The notes under the pieces are model-generated. The model worked only from the letters and a program-made list of their open reading frames with translations. It was not told the DNA's origin and ran no database searches. Positions 33,344-42,324 of a stretch of DNA of 64,000 bases are shown piece by piece (positions within the stretch are counted from its first letter, which is position 1; each line of letters starts with the position of its first letter). Source of the stretch: Bdellovibrionota bacterium. GTDB taxonomy: Bacteria > Bdellovibrionota > Bdellovibrionia > Bdellovibrionales > Bdellovibrionaceae. The position numbers and the translations under genes are program-made. The stretch is taken from assembly GCA_963170155.1 (NCBI GenBank), contig CAUJGP010000021.1, positions 124,001 through 188,000 of the forward strand, read 5' to 3'.

Positions 33344-33910
33344 CTACGAAGGATTGAGTGGGAATATTTCAACTAAAGAAGCCACAAAGGACTCCCAGGT
33401 TTCTTTTGTGATCTTTGGCGTGCAATGTTCTTGCAAGCTAGTTGCTGTGAAGTCGGTCGATTGTGGGAAGTCTAAAACATTAAATCCTAAACCGACAAGA
33501 AGTCGATGCTTTGTGCCTTGAGAAATTGATTCTAACAAAATTCCCGCTACTTTTTTATTTTCTAGGTAGAGATCATTGGGAGGCTTCACATGCCACTTTA
33601 ATTGAGGCCATTGATGGGAGCATATTTGCTGCAATTTTTTCCCGATGGTAAGGCAGAGTTCTGGTTGGGGTGGGAGTTGACTTTGGATGGAGGCCGTGAG
33701 CAGGAGGTTTGTTCCAGGATTAGAGTTGAGCCAGGAACGTGTTCCTTGGCCTCTTCCCTGAGTCTGTTCATCGGCTATATAAAATACAAGCTCGGGTTGT
33801 TCACTGAGGGCGGCCTCTTTGGCTACAGCATTGGTACTGCTTGTTGAAGTAAAGTAATGCACAGGAAAGTGGTTTTTTTGCAGCCATTGGGACGTCCATT
33901 GACCAATCAT
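33344..33910 (-). CDS. birA: Biotin-[acetyl-CoA-carboxylase] ligase (BirA without DNA-binding domain)
   Basis: A 188-residue monofunctional biotin protein ligase that attaches biotin to the carboxyl carrier protein. Motifs are 'TSTSSTNAVAKEA', 'EQTQGRGQGTRSW' (the biotinyl-AMP loop, a variant of GRGRxGRxW), 'VKPPNDLYLENKKVAGILLE' and 'LVGLGFNV'. The N-terminal winged helix of bifunctional BirA is absent, so it should not repress biotin genes. Its ATG overlaps the nadC stop by four bases (ATGA). Confidence 0.95.
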   Translation of the reverse strand: MIGQWTSQWLQKNHFPVHYFTSTSSTNAVAKEAALSEQPELVFYIADEQTQGRGQGTRSWLNSNPGTNLLLTASIQSQLPPQPELCLTIGKKLQQICSHQWPQLKWHVKPPNDLYLENKKVAGILLESISQGTKHRLLVGLGFNVLDFPQSTDFTATSLQEHCTPKITKETWESFVASLVEIFPLNPS

Positions 33911-34737
33911 AGAGATTCATCCCAGTCAAATTTCAAACTGACATCAGCAGAAGGAGCTGAATGAGTTAAAGCTCCAACACTGATAAAGTTCACACCGAGT
34001 TCAGCTACGGAAGCTACGCGATCCAAAGTCATATTTCCACTGGCTTCTGTTTGAACGGAGGGAGGGATAAGAGGCAGAGCTTGTGTCAGTAAATTATTAT
34101 CCATGTTATCCAATAAAATGCGTTGAACGTTAGATTGAATTGCTTCTTTGACTTCAGTGAGGGTTCTCGCTTCGACCTCGATAGGTTTATCTGTATGCTG
34201 TCGGATTCTAGCGACCGCATTGAGAATTCCTCCCATAATGGCAATATGGTTGTCTTTGATAAGGATAGCCTCAGAGAGATTGAAGCGATGGTTGAGGCCG
34301 CCACCATGGACAACCGCGCGTTTTTCAAGATCACGATAACCAGGAAGCGTTTTTCTGGTATCTAAAATTTTGGTTTGGGTATGGGCGATTTTTTGTACAA
34401 ATTTACGAGTCAGATTGGCAATGCCAGAAAGATGTCCTAAAAAATTCAAAGCAATGCGTTCGGCTTTTAGAATCTGAATCAAGTCACCATGAATAGTACA
34501 TAATGTTTGTTTATTTAGGATCATTTGTCCTTCTTCAAAGTGCCATTGAATACGGACTTGGGGTTCTAAAGCACTCATGACTTGCTCAAAGGGTCCAGTT
34601 CCGGAAAGCACTAAATCCTCTTTAGCCATGAGGCGTGCGCGACCCTGACGAGGAAGAAGAGCGAGGCATTCTGTGGTGATATCTCCCTTGGGCATGTCTT
34701 CTTTTAATGCTGCTTTGATTAAATCCTGTAATGTCAT
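33907..34737 (-). CDS. nadC: Nicotinate-nucleotide pyrophosphorylase (quinolinate phosphoribosyltransferase)
   Basis: A 276-residue NadC, which converts quinolinate and PRPP to nicotinate mononucleotide in de novo NAD synthesis. The fold signatures are 'ALKEDMPKGDITTECL', 'LNFLGHLSGIANLT', 'KILDTRKTLPGYRDLEK', 'GGGLNHRFNL' and 'AILIKDNHI', and the C-terminal 'ASGNMTLDRV...VNFISVGALTHS'. Length is normal. It is the first gene of a nadC-birA-aminotransferase IV operon; nadA and nadB are not nearby. Confidence 0.97.
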   Translation of the reverse strand: MTLQDLIKAALKEDMPKGDITTECLALLPRQGRARLMAKEDLVLSGTGPFEQVMSALEPQVRIQWHFEEGQMILNKQTLCTIHGDLIQILKAERIALNFLGHLSGIANLTRKFVQKIAHTQTKILDTRKTLPGYRDLEKRAVVHGGGLNHRFNLSEAILIKDNHIAIMGGILNAVARIRQHTDKPIEVEARTLTEVKEAIQSNVQRILLDNMDNNLLTQALPLIPPSVQTEASGNMTLDRVASVAELGVNFISVGALTHSAPSADVSLKFDWDESL

Positions 34738-34799
34738 GTGATTCCTTTATTTTTATCCGCATAGGGCCAAGAGTCGCATCGTTTAACTTGATCCTGACC

Positions 34800-35762
34800 C
34801 TAAATTTCGTTTTCAGTCTCTTTCATGAGTTTCTGAAGCTCTTCGCGGATAACATGTTCGGCGATTTCTGGCAAAGATTTAGCGATGATTTCTTCAATGA
34901 GAGGTCTCAGTTCAGCTTGGATCATTTCTTGAAGTTGAGAGTGATTCCATTCAATTTTAGGAGGCGGCCCTGAACTTTTAGGGGGTGGTGGGGGTGCTTT
35001 GCGTGGACGCCCCATGAGGCTTAACGTGTCTATTTCTGGTGCAGGAAGAGGAAGGTCTGTATTGGGAGGGAGATGAATTTTAGCAATCTCAACTTCATAG
35101 TTTTCTTCCATGGGGAGAGATGATGGCGTAGCATGAATAGGATGGGGAACCCACTCTTCATCGTCATCATTTTGAGTGGTGAGAGGAGAAATTTCAGGAA
35201 CAGTGGAATGAAAAGCAAGAGGTTGTTGATGGAATTCTTCCTCTTCATCTTCTATTTTTAAATCGCTGAGAGAGCCGCCTTTGGGATGGAAATGAGGCAA
35301 GGTTTTACTGTAGTGATCTTGTTCTGTTTCATTCGACTCTTCATTCGGACGCAAGTCTGGTAAGGTTAGAAATTCGCTGAGGCCTTGAGATTTTACTTTA
35401 GGTACAAAATGTTGTACAAGTTTTCTTAAGTTTTGTTTATCAAAGGGTTTCTCAAGCCGGCTGTCAGCCCTAGATTGACGAAATTTAGTTTCGTCAATAT
35501 CCATAAAGTTGCTCCAGGTTAATACCAAAGGAATATGGCGAAAATCAGGATGGTTTTTTAATTGTGCGCAGGCATCGTAACCGTTTACTTTGGGGAGTAA
35601 TATATCAATAAAAATAAGATCCGGTTTGAAAATTTTCGTGACACTGACAATGTCTTCTCCTGTGAGAAGGGTTTTAATCTCGACACCGTAGTCTTGAAGA
35701 CTGATCTGCATATTTTTTTTAATATTGAGACTTTCGTCTGCTAATAAGACGCGTAATGCCAT
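34800..35762 (-). CDS. CheY-like receiver with proline-rich linker and helical C-terminus
   Basis: A 320-residue orphan response regulator. The receiver domain (1-118) has the acidic start 'LLADESLNI', Asp53 ('FIDILLPKVNGYDAC'), Thr82 and Lys105 ('SRLEKPFDKQNL'). Residues 130-270 are a low-complexity acidic and Pro-rich region with a run of five prolines near 255. The last 45 residues form an amphipathic helix ('MIQAELRPLIEEIIAKSLPE') of the kind seen at the end of several deltaproteobacterial motility or polarity regulators. No DNA-binding or enzymatic output domain is visible, so output is probably through protein contacts. Confidence 0.85.
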   Translation of the reverse strand: MALRVLLADESLNIKKNMQISLQDYGVEIKTLLTGEDIVSVTKIFKPDLIFIDILLPKVNGYDACAQLKNHPDFRHIPLVLTWSNFMDIDETKFRQSRADSRLEKPFDKQNLRKLVQHFVPKVKSQGLSEFLTLPDLRPNEESNETEQDHYSKTLPHFHPKGGSLSDLKIEDEEEEFHQQPLAFHSTVPEISPLTTQNDDDEEWVPHPIHATPSSLPMEENYEVEIAKIHLPPNTDLPLPAPEIDTLSLMGRPRKAPPPPPKSSGPPPKIEWNHSQLQEMIQAELRPLIEEIIAKSLPEIAEHVIREELQKLMKETENEI

Positions 35763-35915
35763 ACGAATAGTAGATCGGCAAGTCAGAACTGAGTCAAGGG
35801 TTTCATCGTATTTTTTCCATCGTCTTTGAGTTCTTTTACTGGGCTCCTCTCAGATTGTCAGAAGGATCAATCTTTATGAGGTGACAGATTCAAGAGAGGT
35901 TTTTAATCTGAGTAA

Positions 35916-36998
35916 ATGGTTCCATTGATTGATCGTTATATTTTGAAGCTGTTTTTTAGCTATTTTTTTGGCGGGCTTGTTGTTTTTATAACTATTTTTT
36001 TAGCTGTGGATGCAATGTCCTTGGTTATTCGATTTCCTGAGGCGTCAGGTGAAGCTTTTGTTCGTTATTACCTGTTTTACACACCACAAATTGTTTATTT
36101 GATGGTGCCTGTGGCTTGTTTACTAGGAATTTTATTTACTCTCTCTTCACTCAATCGATCTAATGAGCTATTGGCTTTATTTGCCTGTGGTACCAGTTTA
36201 ATGAGAGTTTGTTTGCCAATTTTTATTGGCGTAGGGGGATTAAGTTTAATTTTTTTTACTGCCGCTGACCAGCTGTTGCCCCGCTTTGTTCAATTGAAGA
36301 ACTACACTTATTACCATGAAATTAAAAAACACCCGGCGCAGTACTCTACGGTGAAGACAGATCGTATTTGGTATCGTTCAAAAAATATGATTTTTAACAT
36401 CAAAACCATTAATAAGCAGAAAGCGATGGCTGAAGGGTTAACGCTTTATCAGTTTAGTGATGAATGGCAATTGTCTCAAATGATTACGGCTGCGCGAGTA
36501 GAGCTCTTAGGCCAAAAGTGGAAGTTATTAAATGGCTCCATTACTCTTTTTACAGAGGACACCAGTTTTCCTTTAACCCAGGATTTTAAGGAGAAAATAA
36601 TTTCCATTGATGAAGAGTTGGGAGATATTCAATCTTCTTTCAACTCCATTGATGTTTTAAGCTTTAAGGATTTAAAGCGATACATTCAGAAGAATAAAGA
36701 GGCGGGTTTGGACACAGTGTCTTTAGAGGTCGTATATCATGATAAAATGGCTTCTTTGATTGCTGCTTTTGTGATGGTTTTATTGGGAATTCCCTTTAGC
36801 GTTAGTTCTAATCGCTCGGGAGGGGTTATGTTGAATATTGGATTTTGTTTATTAACAGTGATTATTTATTGGTCTTTAAAAAACTCCTCCTTAGCCCTGG
36901 GTCATCATGGAACGCTTCCTCCTTTTGTGGCGGCGTGGGGGCCTAATTTGCTGATGACTCTTATTGGTCTGGGACTGGTGATTCGCACTCGATCCTAA
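35916..36998 (+). CDS. LptF/LptG-family LPS export permease
   Basis: A 360-residue YjgP/YjgQ-family protein: 'LIDRYILKLFFSYFFGGLVVF' start, three N-terminal helices with 'SSLNRSNELLALFACGTS' (the coupling-helix region contacting LptB), a periplasmic beta-jellyroll (about 125-260), and three C-terminal helices with 'GIPFSVSSNRSGGVM'. It extracts LPS from the inner membrane together with LptB2 and a partner permease; the partner gene is not adjacent, which is unusual since lptF and lptG are often paired. F and G cannot be told apart with confidence. Confidence 0.93.
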   Translation: MVPLIDRYILKLFFSYFFGGLVVFITIFLAVDAMSLVIRFPEASGEAFVRYYLFYTPQIVYLMVPVACLLGILFTLSSLNRSNELLALFACGTSLMRVCLPIFIGVGGLSLIFFTAADQLLPRFVQLKNYTYYHEIKKHPAQYSTVKTDRIWYRSKNMIFNIKTINKQKAMAEGLTLYQFSDEWQLSQMITAARVELLGQKWKLLNGSITLFTEDTSFPLTQDFKEKIISIDEELGDIQSSFNSIDVLSFKDLKRYIQKNKEAGLDTVSLEVVYHDKMASLIAAFVMVLLGIPFSVSSNRSGGVMLNIGFCLLTVIIYWSLKNSSLALGHHGTLPPFVAAWGPNLLMTLIGLGLVIRTRS

Positions 36999-37076
36999 AG
37001 CATGTATTTCAATAAGGTTTTCTTTTTATAATATTGGTTGAATGAGGCGCGCCTTAAAAACGATAAGAGAGTGACT

Positions 37077-37910
37077 TTAGCTTTGATTTTTTTCTTTAAC
37101 TTTCTTCCACAGATCTTCTTTTTCGCTAGCAGTGAGTTGATTGAAGTTCTTTTTATTTATTTTACAAAGATCCAGCATCATTGCATATCGTCGTTCAAAT
37201 TTTTTATTGGCTTTGCGGAGGCTGCTTTCTGGCTCGAGTCCAAGGTGTCGAGCGTATTGAGCCACTGTAAAGAGGAGATCACCCACTTCTTCTTCTAAGT
37301 GCTGTTGATCTTCTTGTGATAGGGACGCAAGGTCTTCTTGTCCCTGGAGAATTTCATTCACTTCTTCTAGTTCTTCTAATAGTTTTATTTTCACTTCTGA
37401 AGCTGTGCTCCAATCAAAACCTGTTTTATTGGTTTTTTGACCTATCTTGTATGAGCGTTGTAGTGAAGGAAGACCTACAGGAACATTCAGTGGATTCTCT
37501 GAAGTTTGTATTGGAGTTAATAGTTTTTCTTTGGATTTGATAATTTCCCATTGGGTGAGGACTTCTTCTTTTGAGTGAGTGGTTTCATTTCCAAAAACGT
37601 GCGGATGGCGGCGGATCATTTTGGTATTTAAAGTTTCAAGAACATCTTCAATCGTAAACGCCTTACGTTCTTCAGCCAATTGGGAATGTAAGGCCACTTG
37701 AAAAAGGACATCACCGAGTTCTTCTTTCATGGCGCTGTCGTTAAGAGCTTCAATCGCTTCAACTAATTCAAAAGTTTCTTCAATAGCAAAGGGAGTAAGG
37801 CTTTGGTGGGTTTGATCTTTATCCCAGGGACATCCTTGGGGACCACGCAGCGCAGCTACGATGTCGATTAAGGCGTCCATAGACTTTAGATGAGTAGGGG
37901 TTGTGACCAT
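37077..37910 (-). CDS. mazG: Nucleoside triphosphate pyrophosphohydrolase MazG
   Basis: A 277-residue two-domain MazG, which hydrolyses NTPs and dNTPs to monophosphates. The N-terminal domain shows 'RGPQGCPWDKDQTHQSL', metal-binding 'EETFELVEAIE' and 'EELGDVLFQVALHS'; the C-terminal domain repeats the pattern with 'EELEEVNEIL' and 'EEEVGDLLFTVAQYARHL'. AAAGGAG precedes the ATG. It is convergent with the LptF/G gene and divergent from the HD phosphodiesterase gene. Confidence 0.97.
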   Translation of the reverse strand: MVTTPTHLKSMDALIDIVAALRGPQGCPWDKDQTHQSLTPFAIEETFELVEAIEALNDSAMKEELGDVLFQVALHSQLAEERKAFTIEDVLETLNTKMIRRHPHVFGNETTHSKEEVLTQWEIIKSKEKLLTPIQTSENPLNVPVGLPSLQRSYKIGQKTNKTGFDWSTASEVKIKLLEELEEVNEILQGQEDLASLSQEDQQHLEEEVGDLLFTVAQYARHLGLEPESSLRKANKKFERRYAMMLDLCKINKKNFNQLTASEKEDLWKKVKEKNQS

Positions 37911-37984
37911 TTGACTCTCCTTTAGGTGGTTTCCTGATGAAGGTAGATTGAGCTCTTTTTAGACTATGTTATGATGCAAGAGTG

Positions 37985-40381
37985 ATGAAACGTCAAAACC
38001 CCAATTACAACAATGAAACACCTCATATTAGGCACAAGTACGAGGATTATACTCATCCCATTGTAGATTGGGTGAATAAATTAGGGTTAGAAAAAAAATG
38101 GTGGGGACGAGCTCTTCTTAAGTTAGAAAGTGAATTTCACTTACGACGTTTGGTGGTTTTGTTAGCTTTTTCTTTTTTGATTTCATGGGTGGTGAGTTTT
38201 GAATTGCCCATGCCGATCAGTTATGAGGTTGGAGAGGTTGCAACCTCAACATTGAACTCTCCGATTTCATTTCAAATGGTTGATGACGTCAGTACCGAAG
38301 AGCGAAGGCGTGATGCTGCGGATCGGGTATTACCAGTCCTGGATTTTGATCTCAATGTTTACGAGAGAGTTTCAAGTCGTTTGTTAAGCACTTTTCGTTT
38401 ACTGCGTTCCGAATGGAGAAATAAAGATAATTCGAAGTTTTTCCAACAAAATCTTATTAAACAGAGATTAGATAGACACTTTAATATGTCTTGCCCGGAC
38501 TATTTGGTGACTTGGTTAATGCAACGGGGCTTTAGCGTCTCTTTGGAGACCCAGGTTTTAGCTATATTAGACCAGTGGCTTTCAGAAAAAATCATTTCTA
38601 AGTCCGATTATGATTTGATTTCAAAGCATGAAACGATCTCTCTTCGCTCTCTTCAGCACCCCGATCGAGAGGTTCTTGTTGATCGAAAAGAAATGCATAT
38701 TCTGGATGAATACGACTCCTTGAAAATGGGAGACCTCCGAGGGCTTGATCAATTAAGTGTTGAAGAGAGGGATAATCTACACACTTTTGCTCATCTTTTG
38801 CTTGTGCCCAATGTTGTTTATAATGAAAGAGTCAGCACTTTAAGAAAAAAAATGGCAGAAGAATTAGTTCCTGATGTCATTATGAACGTCAAAAAAAATC
38901 AACCCGTGATCATGGAGGGCAGTAAAATCACTCCGAAAGATTTAGCGGTGATTTATCAAATCAAAGGTTTGCAAAGCGAAAATAGCCCTGCTTTAAAATC
39001 CATTTTTGTTAGTTTAATACTTGTGACTTTAATGTTGGTAGCAAGGTCATTCTTTCAACATTATTCTCGTCAAAGATTTAAAATCTCAGGGAAAGATTTT
39101 TTTGTGATGGCTTTGATTTTATTAGGAGAAGTTATATTCACTAAAACTTTTTTATTTGTCACAGAGGGGTCTGTCTTAACTCGTTATGGCAGCCTCTTGC
39201 CGACAGAACTTTTTTTAGCATTAGCTCCCTTAGCGTCTGGACCAATGTTGGTGGCCCTTCTATTCACTTCTGGTGAAGTGGTTTTCTTTTTCAGTATTTT
39301 TCTGGGAGTTATTACTGGGATGATGGCTGGGCAGAGTTATTTTTGGGCTCTGGGGGTTTGGATTTCCGGCATCGCTGCTGCTCGTGGGGTGCTGAATTGT
39401 AAAACAAGAAATGATATTTACTTTGGCGGGATCAGAGCCGGTATTGTTAATGCTTTTGTTTTAGGTTGTTGGCACATTGTTCAAAACTATCAATCCCCCA
39501 ATGTTTTCAGGGATTTTTTATTTTTAGTGGGAGCCGGTTTTTTTTCAGGGATTTTATCAGCCATGTTAGCGATGATTTTTGTTCCCATTCTAGAATCACT
39601 TTTCAATTACACCACGGATGTTAAGCTTTTAGAGCTGAGTAATTTAAACCACCCTTTATTAAAGGAAATGCTGATTAAGTGTCCGGGAACTTATCATCAT
39701 TCAATGATGGTGGGTTCCATGGTTGAGGCGGCGGCTGAAGAGATTGGCGCGAATCCTTTGTTGGGGAAGGTGATGTGCTACTATCACGATATTGGAAAAA
39801 TGAGTCACTCCAATTATTTTATTGAAAATCAAAAACCTGGAAATAATCCCCATGATCATATTTCTCCTTACATGAGTAAAACTTTACTTGTAGCCCATGT
39901 GAAGGATGGCGTGGAAATGGGAATGAATTATAAATTGGGTCAACCTATCATTGATGGGATTCTTCAACATCATGGCACTACTTTGATCAACTTCTTTTAT
40001 AATAAAGCCATTGACATGGCTGAAGAAGGGCAAACAATTCCTGAAGGTGAGTTTCGCTATCCGGGACCCAAGCCTCAATTTCGAGAAGTAGCTCTGTGCA
40101 TGCTCGCTGATAGCATTGAAGCGGCAGCCAGATCTTTGGATGAACCGACTCCGTCTCGATTGCAAAATATCGTGCGAAATATTATTCAAAAGAAATTTTT
40201 AGATGGGCAATTGGATGAGTGCAATTTGACTTTGAAAGATCTTACTAAAGTTGAAAACGCCTTTGTGAAAATTTTATTGGGTATTTATCACCAACGAATT
40301 GATTATCCTAGAGAGAGTATCACTCAAAGTGCTTCGAGTATTGGAGTTCGAGCAACCAAGGTGACAGAAAAAATTAAATAA
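37985..40381 (+). CDS. 7TM-HD phosphohydrolase, PgpH-like (predicted c-di-AMP phosphodiesterase)
   Basis: A 798-residue protein with an N-terminal membrane helix (about 50-68), a large extracytoplasmic 7TMR-HDED domain (about 75-330), seven clustered membrane helices (about 335-540), and a cytoplasmic HD domain. The HD residues are visible: 'GTYHHSMMVGSMVEAA', 'YHDIGKM' (His-Asp near residue 601), 'DGILQHHGTT', and 'MLADSIEAAARS'. This architecture matches PgpH/YqfF, which degrades c-di-AMP. A GTG three bases before the chosen ATG is an alternative start. It is not in the usual ybeY neighbourhood. Confidence 0.94.
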   Translation: MKRQNPNYNNETPHIRHKYEDYTHPIVDWVNKLGLEKKWWGRALLKLESEFHLRRLVVLLAFSFLISWVVSFELPMPISYEVGEVATSTLNSPISFQMVDDVSTEERRRDAADRVLPVLDFDLNVYERVSSRLLSTFRLLRSEWRNKDNSKFFQQNLIKQRLDRHFNMSCPDYLVTWLMQRGFSVSLETQVLAILDQWLSEKIISKSDYDLISKHETISLRSLQHPDREVLVDRKEMHILDEYDSLKMGDLRGLDQLSVEERDNLHTFAHLLLVPNVVYNERVSTLRKKMAEELVPDVIMNVKKNQPVIMEGSKITPKDLAVIYQIKGLQSENSPALKSIFVSLILVTLMLVARSFFQHYSRQRFKISGKDFFVMALILLGEVIFTKTFLFVTEGSVLTRYGSLLPTELFLALAPLASGPMLVALLFTSGEVVFFFSIFLGVITGMMAGQSYFWALGVWISGIAAARGVLNCKTRNDIYFGGIRAGIVNAFVLGCWHIVQNYQSPNVFRDFLFLVGAGFFSGILSAMLAMIFVPILESLFNYTTDVKLLELSNLNHPLLKEMLIKCPGTYHHSMMVGSMVEAAAEEIGANPLLGKVMCYYHDIGKMSHSNYFIENQKPGNNPHDHISPYMSKTLLVAHVKDGVEMGMNYKLGQPIIDGILQHHGTTLINFFYNKAIDMAEEGQTIPEGEFRYPGPKPQFREVALCMLADSIEAAARSLDEPTPSRLQNIVRNIIQKKFLDGQLDECNLTLKDLTKVENAFVKILLGIYHQRIDYPRESITQSASSIGVRATKVTEKIK

Positions 40382-40422
40382 CCTGGCTCTTGGTAGTAAA
40401 AAAGAATTCAAAACTTTTCAGT

Positions 40423-40704
40423 TTATTTCATCTCATTGACTGAATCTTTAAGCTCTTTGCCCACTTTGAAAAAAGGCAATTTTTTTTCGTCGACGCTGAT
40501 AATTTCGCCGGTACGAGGGTTTCTTCCTTTGTAAGCATCGTATTTACGATTAACGAAGGATCCAAAGCCTCTGATTTCAATGCGATCATCGCGCATTAAG
40601 GCTTCAATCATGGAGTCGAAAATAGTATTTACTAAGGCTTCCGCTTTCACTCGAGTAATTCCAGCCTTTGCCGCTAATTTGTTGATTAAATCGGCTTTGG
40701 TCAT
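40423..40704 (-). CDS. HU/IHF-family DNA-binding protein
   Basis: A 93-residue histone-like protein from the ATG at 40704 (an ATG two codons earlier is possible; GAGAGG spacing favours the inner one). The N-terminal helices 'TKADLINKLAAKAGITRVKA' lead to 'IEIRGFGSF' and the DNA-binding arm 'GRNPRTGEII', then 'PFFKVGKELKD'. The 'RNPRTGE' arm and 'RIEIRGFGSF' resemble IHF-beta more than HU. It bends and compacts DNA. It is convergent with the PgpH gene. Two inverted repeats lie upstream at 40806-40856. Confidence 0.95.
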   Translation of the reverse strand: MTKADLINKLAAKAGITRVKAEALVNTIFDSMIEALMRDDRIEIRGFGSFVNRKYDAYKGRNPRTGEIISVDEKKLPFFKVGKELKDSVNEMK

Positions 40705-40805
40705 AATCATTATCCTCTCGTTTTTTGTAGATACTTCATTGACTAAGAATCAAAATGGTTCTTGTCAGTCTTAATAAGTTTACTTTATCCCAGAGTTAAA
40801 CAGTG

Positions 40806-40856
40806 CCTATAAATAGGTCCATTTATCTATTTTAACCTAAAAAATAGGCGTTAGGT
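40806..40856. promoter_or_regulatory. Paired short dyads upstream of the HU/IHF gene
   Basis: CCTATAAATAGG (40806-40817) and CCTAAAAAATAGG (40836-40848) share the half-site CCTA...TAGG, centred 30 bases apart; ACCTAA/TTAGGT (40835-40856) overlaps the second. They lie between the end of the glycosyltransferase gene and the HU/IHF start, where an autoregulatory or other operator would sit. On the minus strand a TTAACT-N17-TATTAA promoter candidate lies at about 40769-40797, between the dyads and the gene. Confidence 0.35.
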
Positions 40857-40871
40857 AAATGACTAAAATCA

Positions 40872-42173
40872 TTAATGTATAGCGTCAGACTCTTGGGTGC
40901 GAGTTAGTTTAGGAGGATTGGCAAAAAAGCCGGAGTTCATAATAATTTTGTAGTAGGCATTAATGATGGTTGTTACCATTTTTTTTGCATCAAAAAAACC
41001 CATAACTTTATTTCTTGCTTTTTCTCCCATAGGACCTCGACTGACATGACCAGAAAAAATATCAATCAGTAGTTCGGCTAGGCTTGTAGAGTCTGCAGGT
41101 CTTAATAAAAAACCGTCAACACCATCTTCTATAATATTTGCTATGGCACTCACTTCCGATCCAATAACAAGTTTTTCTTGTGACATGGCTTCGATGAGAG
41201 TGGATTCAAAACCAGTAGTTCGAGTGCTTAAATTAATAAAAACATCGCAGATAGAAATATAATCTGGGATTTCTTGCTCTTTGATTGCTCCTACCATGAG
41301 GACTCGTCGTCCCAGAACAAGATTGAGAATCTCATATTCAAGCTCTTTCCACTTAGGGCCATTTCCAATGATAATCAGAAAAGTATTGGGTTTTTTTATG
41401 GCTACTTTTTCAAAGGCATTCAGAAGGGGCATCATTTCATCAATTTCATTCATCTCGGAGGTGGTCAGCGCCACCTGAGCGGATGCGGGAATATTCAGGG
41501 AAGATCGTAAGAGCTTATCTTCTTCTCTGGGTTCAAGCGTTCCAATCTCGAGGCCGTAGGGTACCGTGTAAATATGAAAATCAGGGTATAAGTAGTAGCG
41601 TTCCAACATCATGCGATGCTGGGGGTTGGTAACAAAAATACCATTCGCAGTTTTTAGTAAGTGTCTGTCGCCACCATAGTAGGTGGATAGAAATTTATAA
41701 ACAACAGCAATGGCTGTGGAAAGAATGCTTCCGACAGTTTCTTGAGTCATCCCCAGAATTGAAATTATTTGTACGAGTTGAGTGGCATTGACATCATAGG
41801 CAACCGCAACACGGTATTTTTCTTTCTGTTCAGCGATGAAGAGCGCTGAACTGTCGATACTATGAACTAGATCAAATTTATTTTGTTTATGAAGTTCCTG
41901 AAATTTAGTGTGAGCAAGTCCCGCAAAGGATTCTCTCGAGTTAAAATTAGTGCTTTCAAGGAGAAAGTAGGCGGTCACTCCTCCTCTTTCAACTCGTGCC
42001 TTTCCTAAGTTGCTTTTACCGGCGATGATGGTCACTTTGTGACCCAGTGACACAAGTCCTGTGGCGATAGGCCATAAGAAGCTATGGTCGGTGGCTCTTC
42101 CGAGAATAGGAAATTTTTGAGCAACGAGGCAGATGTTGAGATGTACTGGAAATGAACGTTTTTGTCTTCTCAT
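40872..42173 (-). CDS. Family 4 glycosyltransferase
   Basis: A 433-residue GT-B enzyme of family GT4. The N-terminal Rossmann domain has the acceptor region 'QKFPILGRATDHSFLWPIAT' and 'LGHKVTIIAGKS'. The C-terminal domain has 'QVALTTSEMNEI', 'TFLIIIGNGPKWKELE', 'VLMVGAIKEQEIPDYI' and the E-x7-E nucleotide-sugar motif around 'FESTLIEAMSQEKLVIGSE'. It has no signal peptide. It probably adds a sugar to an LPS or surface glycan. It sits alone between the HU/IHF gene and the mutT cluster, with 150-bp gaps. Confidence 0.92.
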   Translation of the reverse strand: MRRQKRSFPVHLNICLVAQKFPILGRATDHSFLWPIATGLVSLGHKVTIIAGKSNLGKARVERGGVTAYFLLESTNFNSRESFAGLAHTKFQELHKQNKFDLVHSIDSSALFIAEQKEKYRVAVAYDVNATQLVQIISILGMTQETVGSILSTAIAVVYKFLSTYYGGDRHLLKTANGIFVTNPQHRMMLERYYLYPDFHIYTVPYGLEIGTLEPREEDKLLRSSLNIPASAQVALTTSEMNEIDEMMPLLNAFEKVAIKKPNTFLIIIGNGPKWKELEYEILNLVLGRRVLMVGAIKEQEIPDYISICDVFINLSTRTTGFESTLIEAMSQEKLVIGSEVSAIANIIEDGVDGFLLRPADSTSLAELLIDIFSGHVSRGPMGEKARNKVMGFFDAKKMVTTIINAYYKIIMNSGFFANPPKLTRTQESDAIH

Positions 42174-42324
42174 AAAATTAATTCTAATGGTCTCTAGAGA
42201 TAAAATCTAGTGCTTCGAGCACTAAAATGAAAATCCTAAACAATTTTTAATGAAATGAAGCAGGAAGTAAATCCATGAATTTTAGCACGTTTGTCGAGAT
42301 GAAGGTCTTTTGAAGATAATTTAT

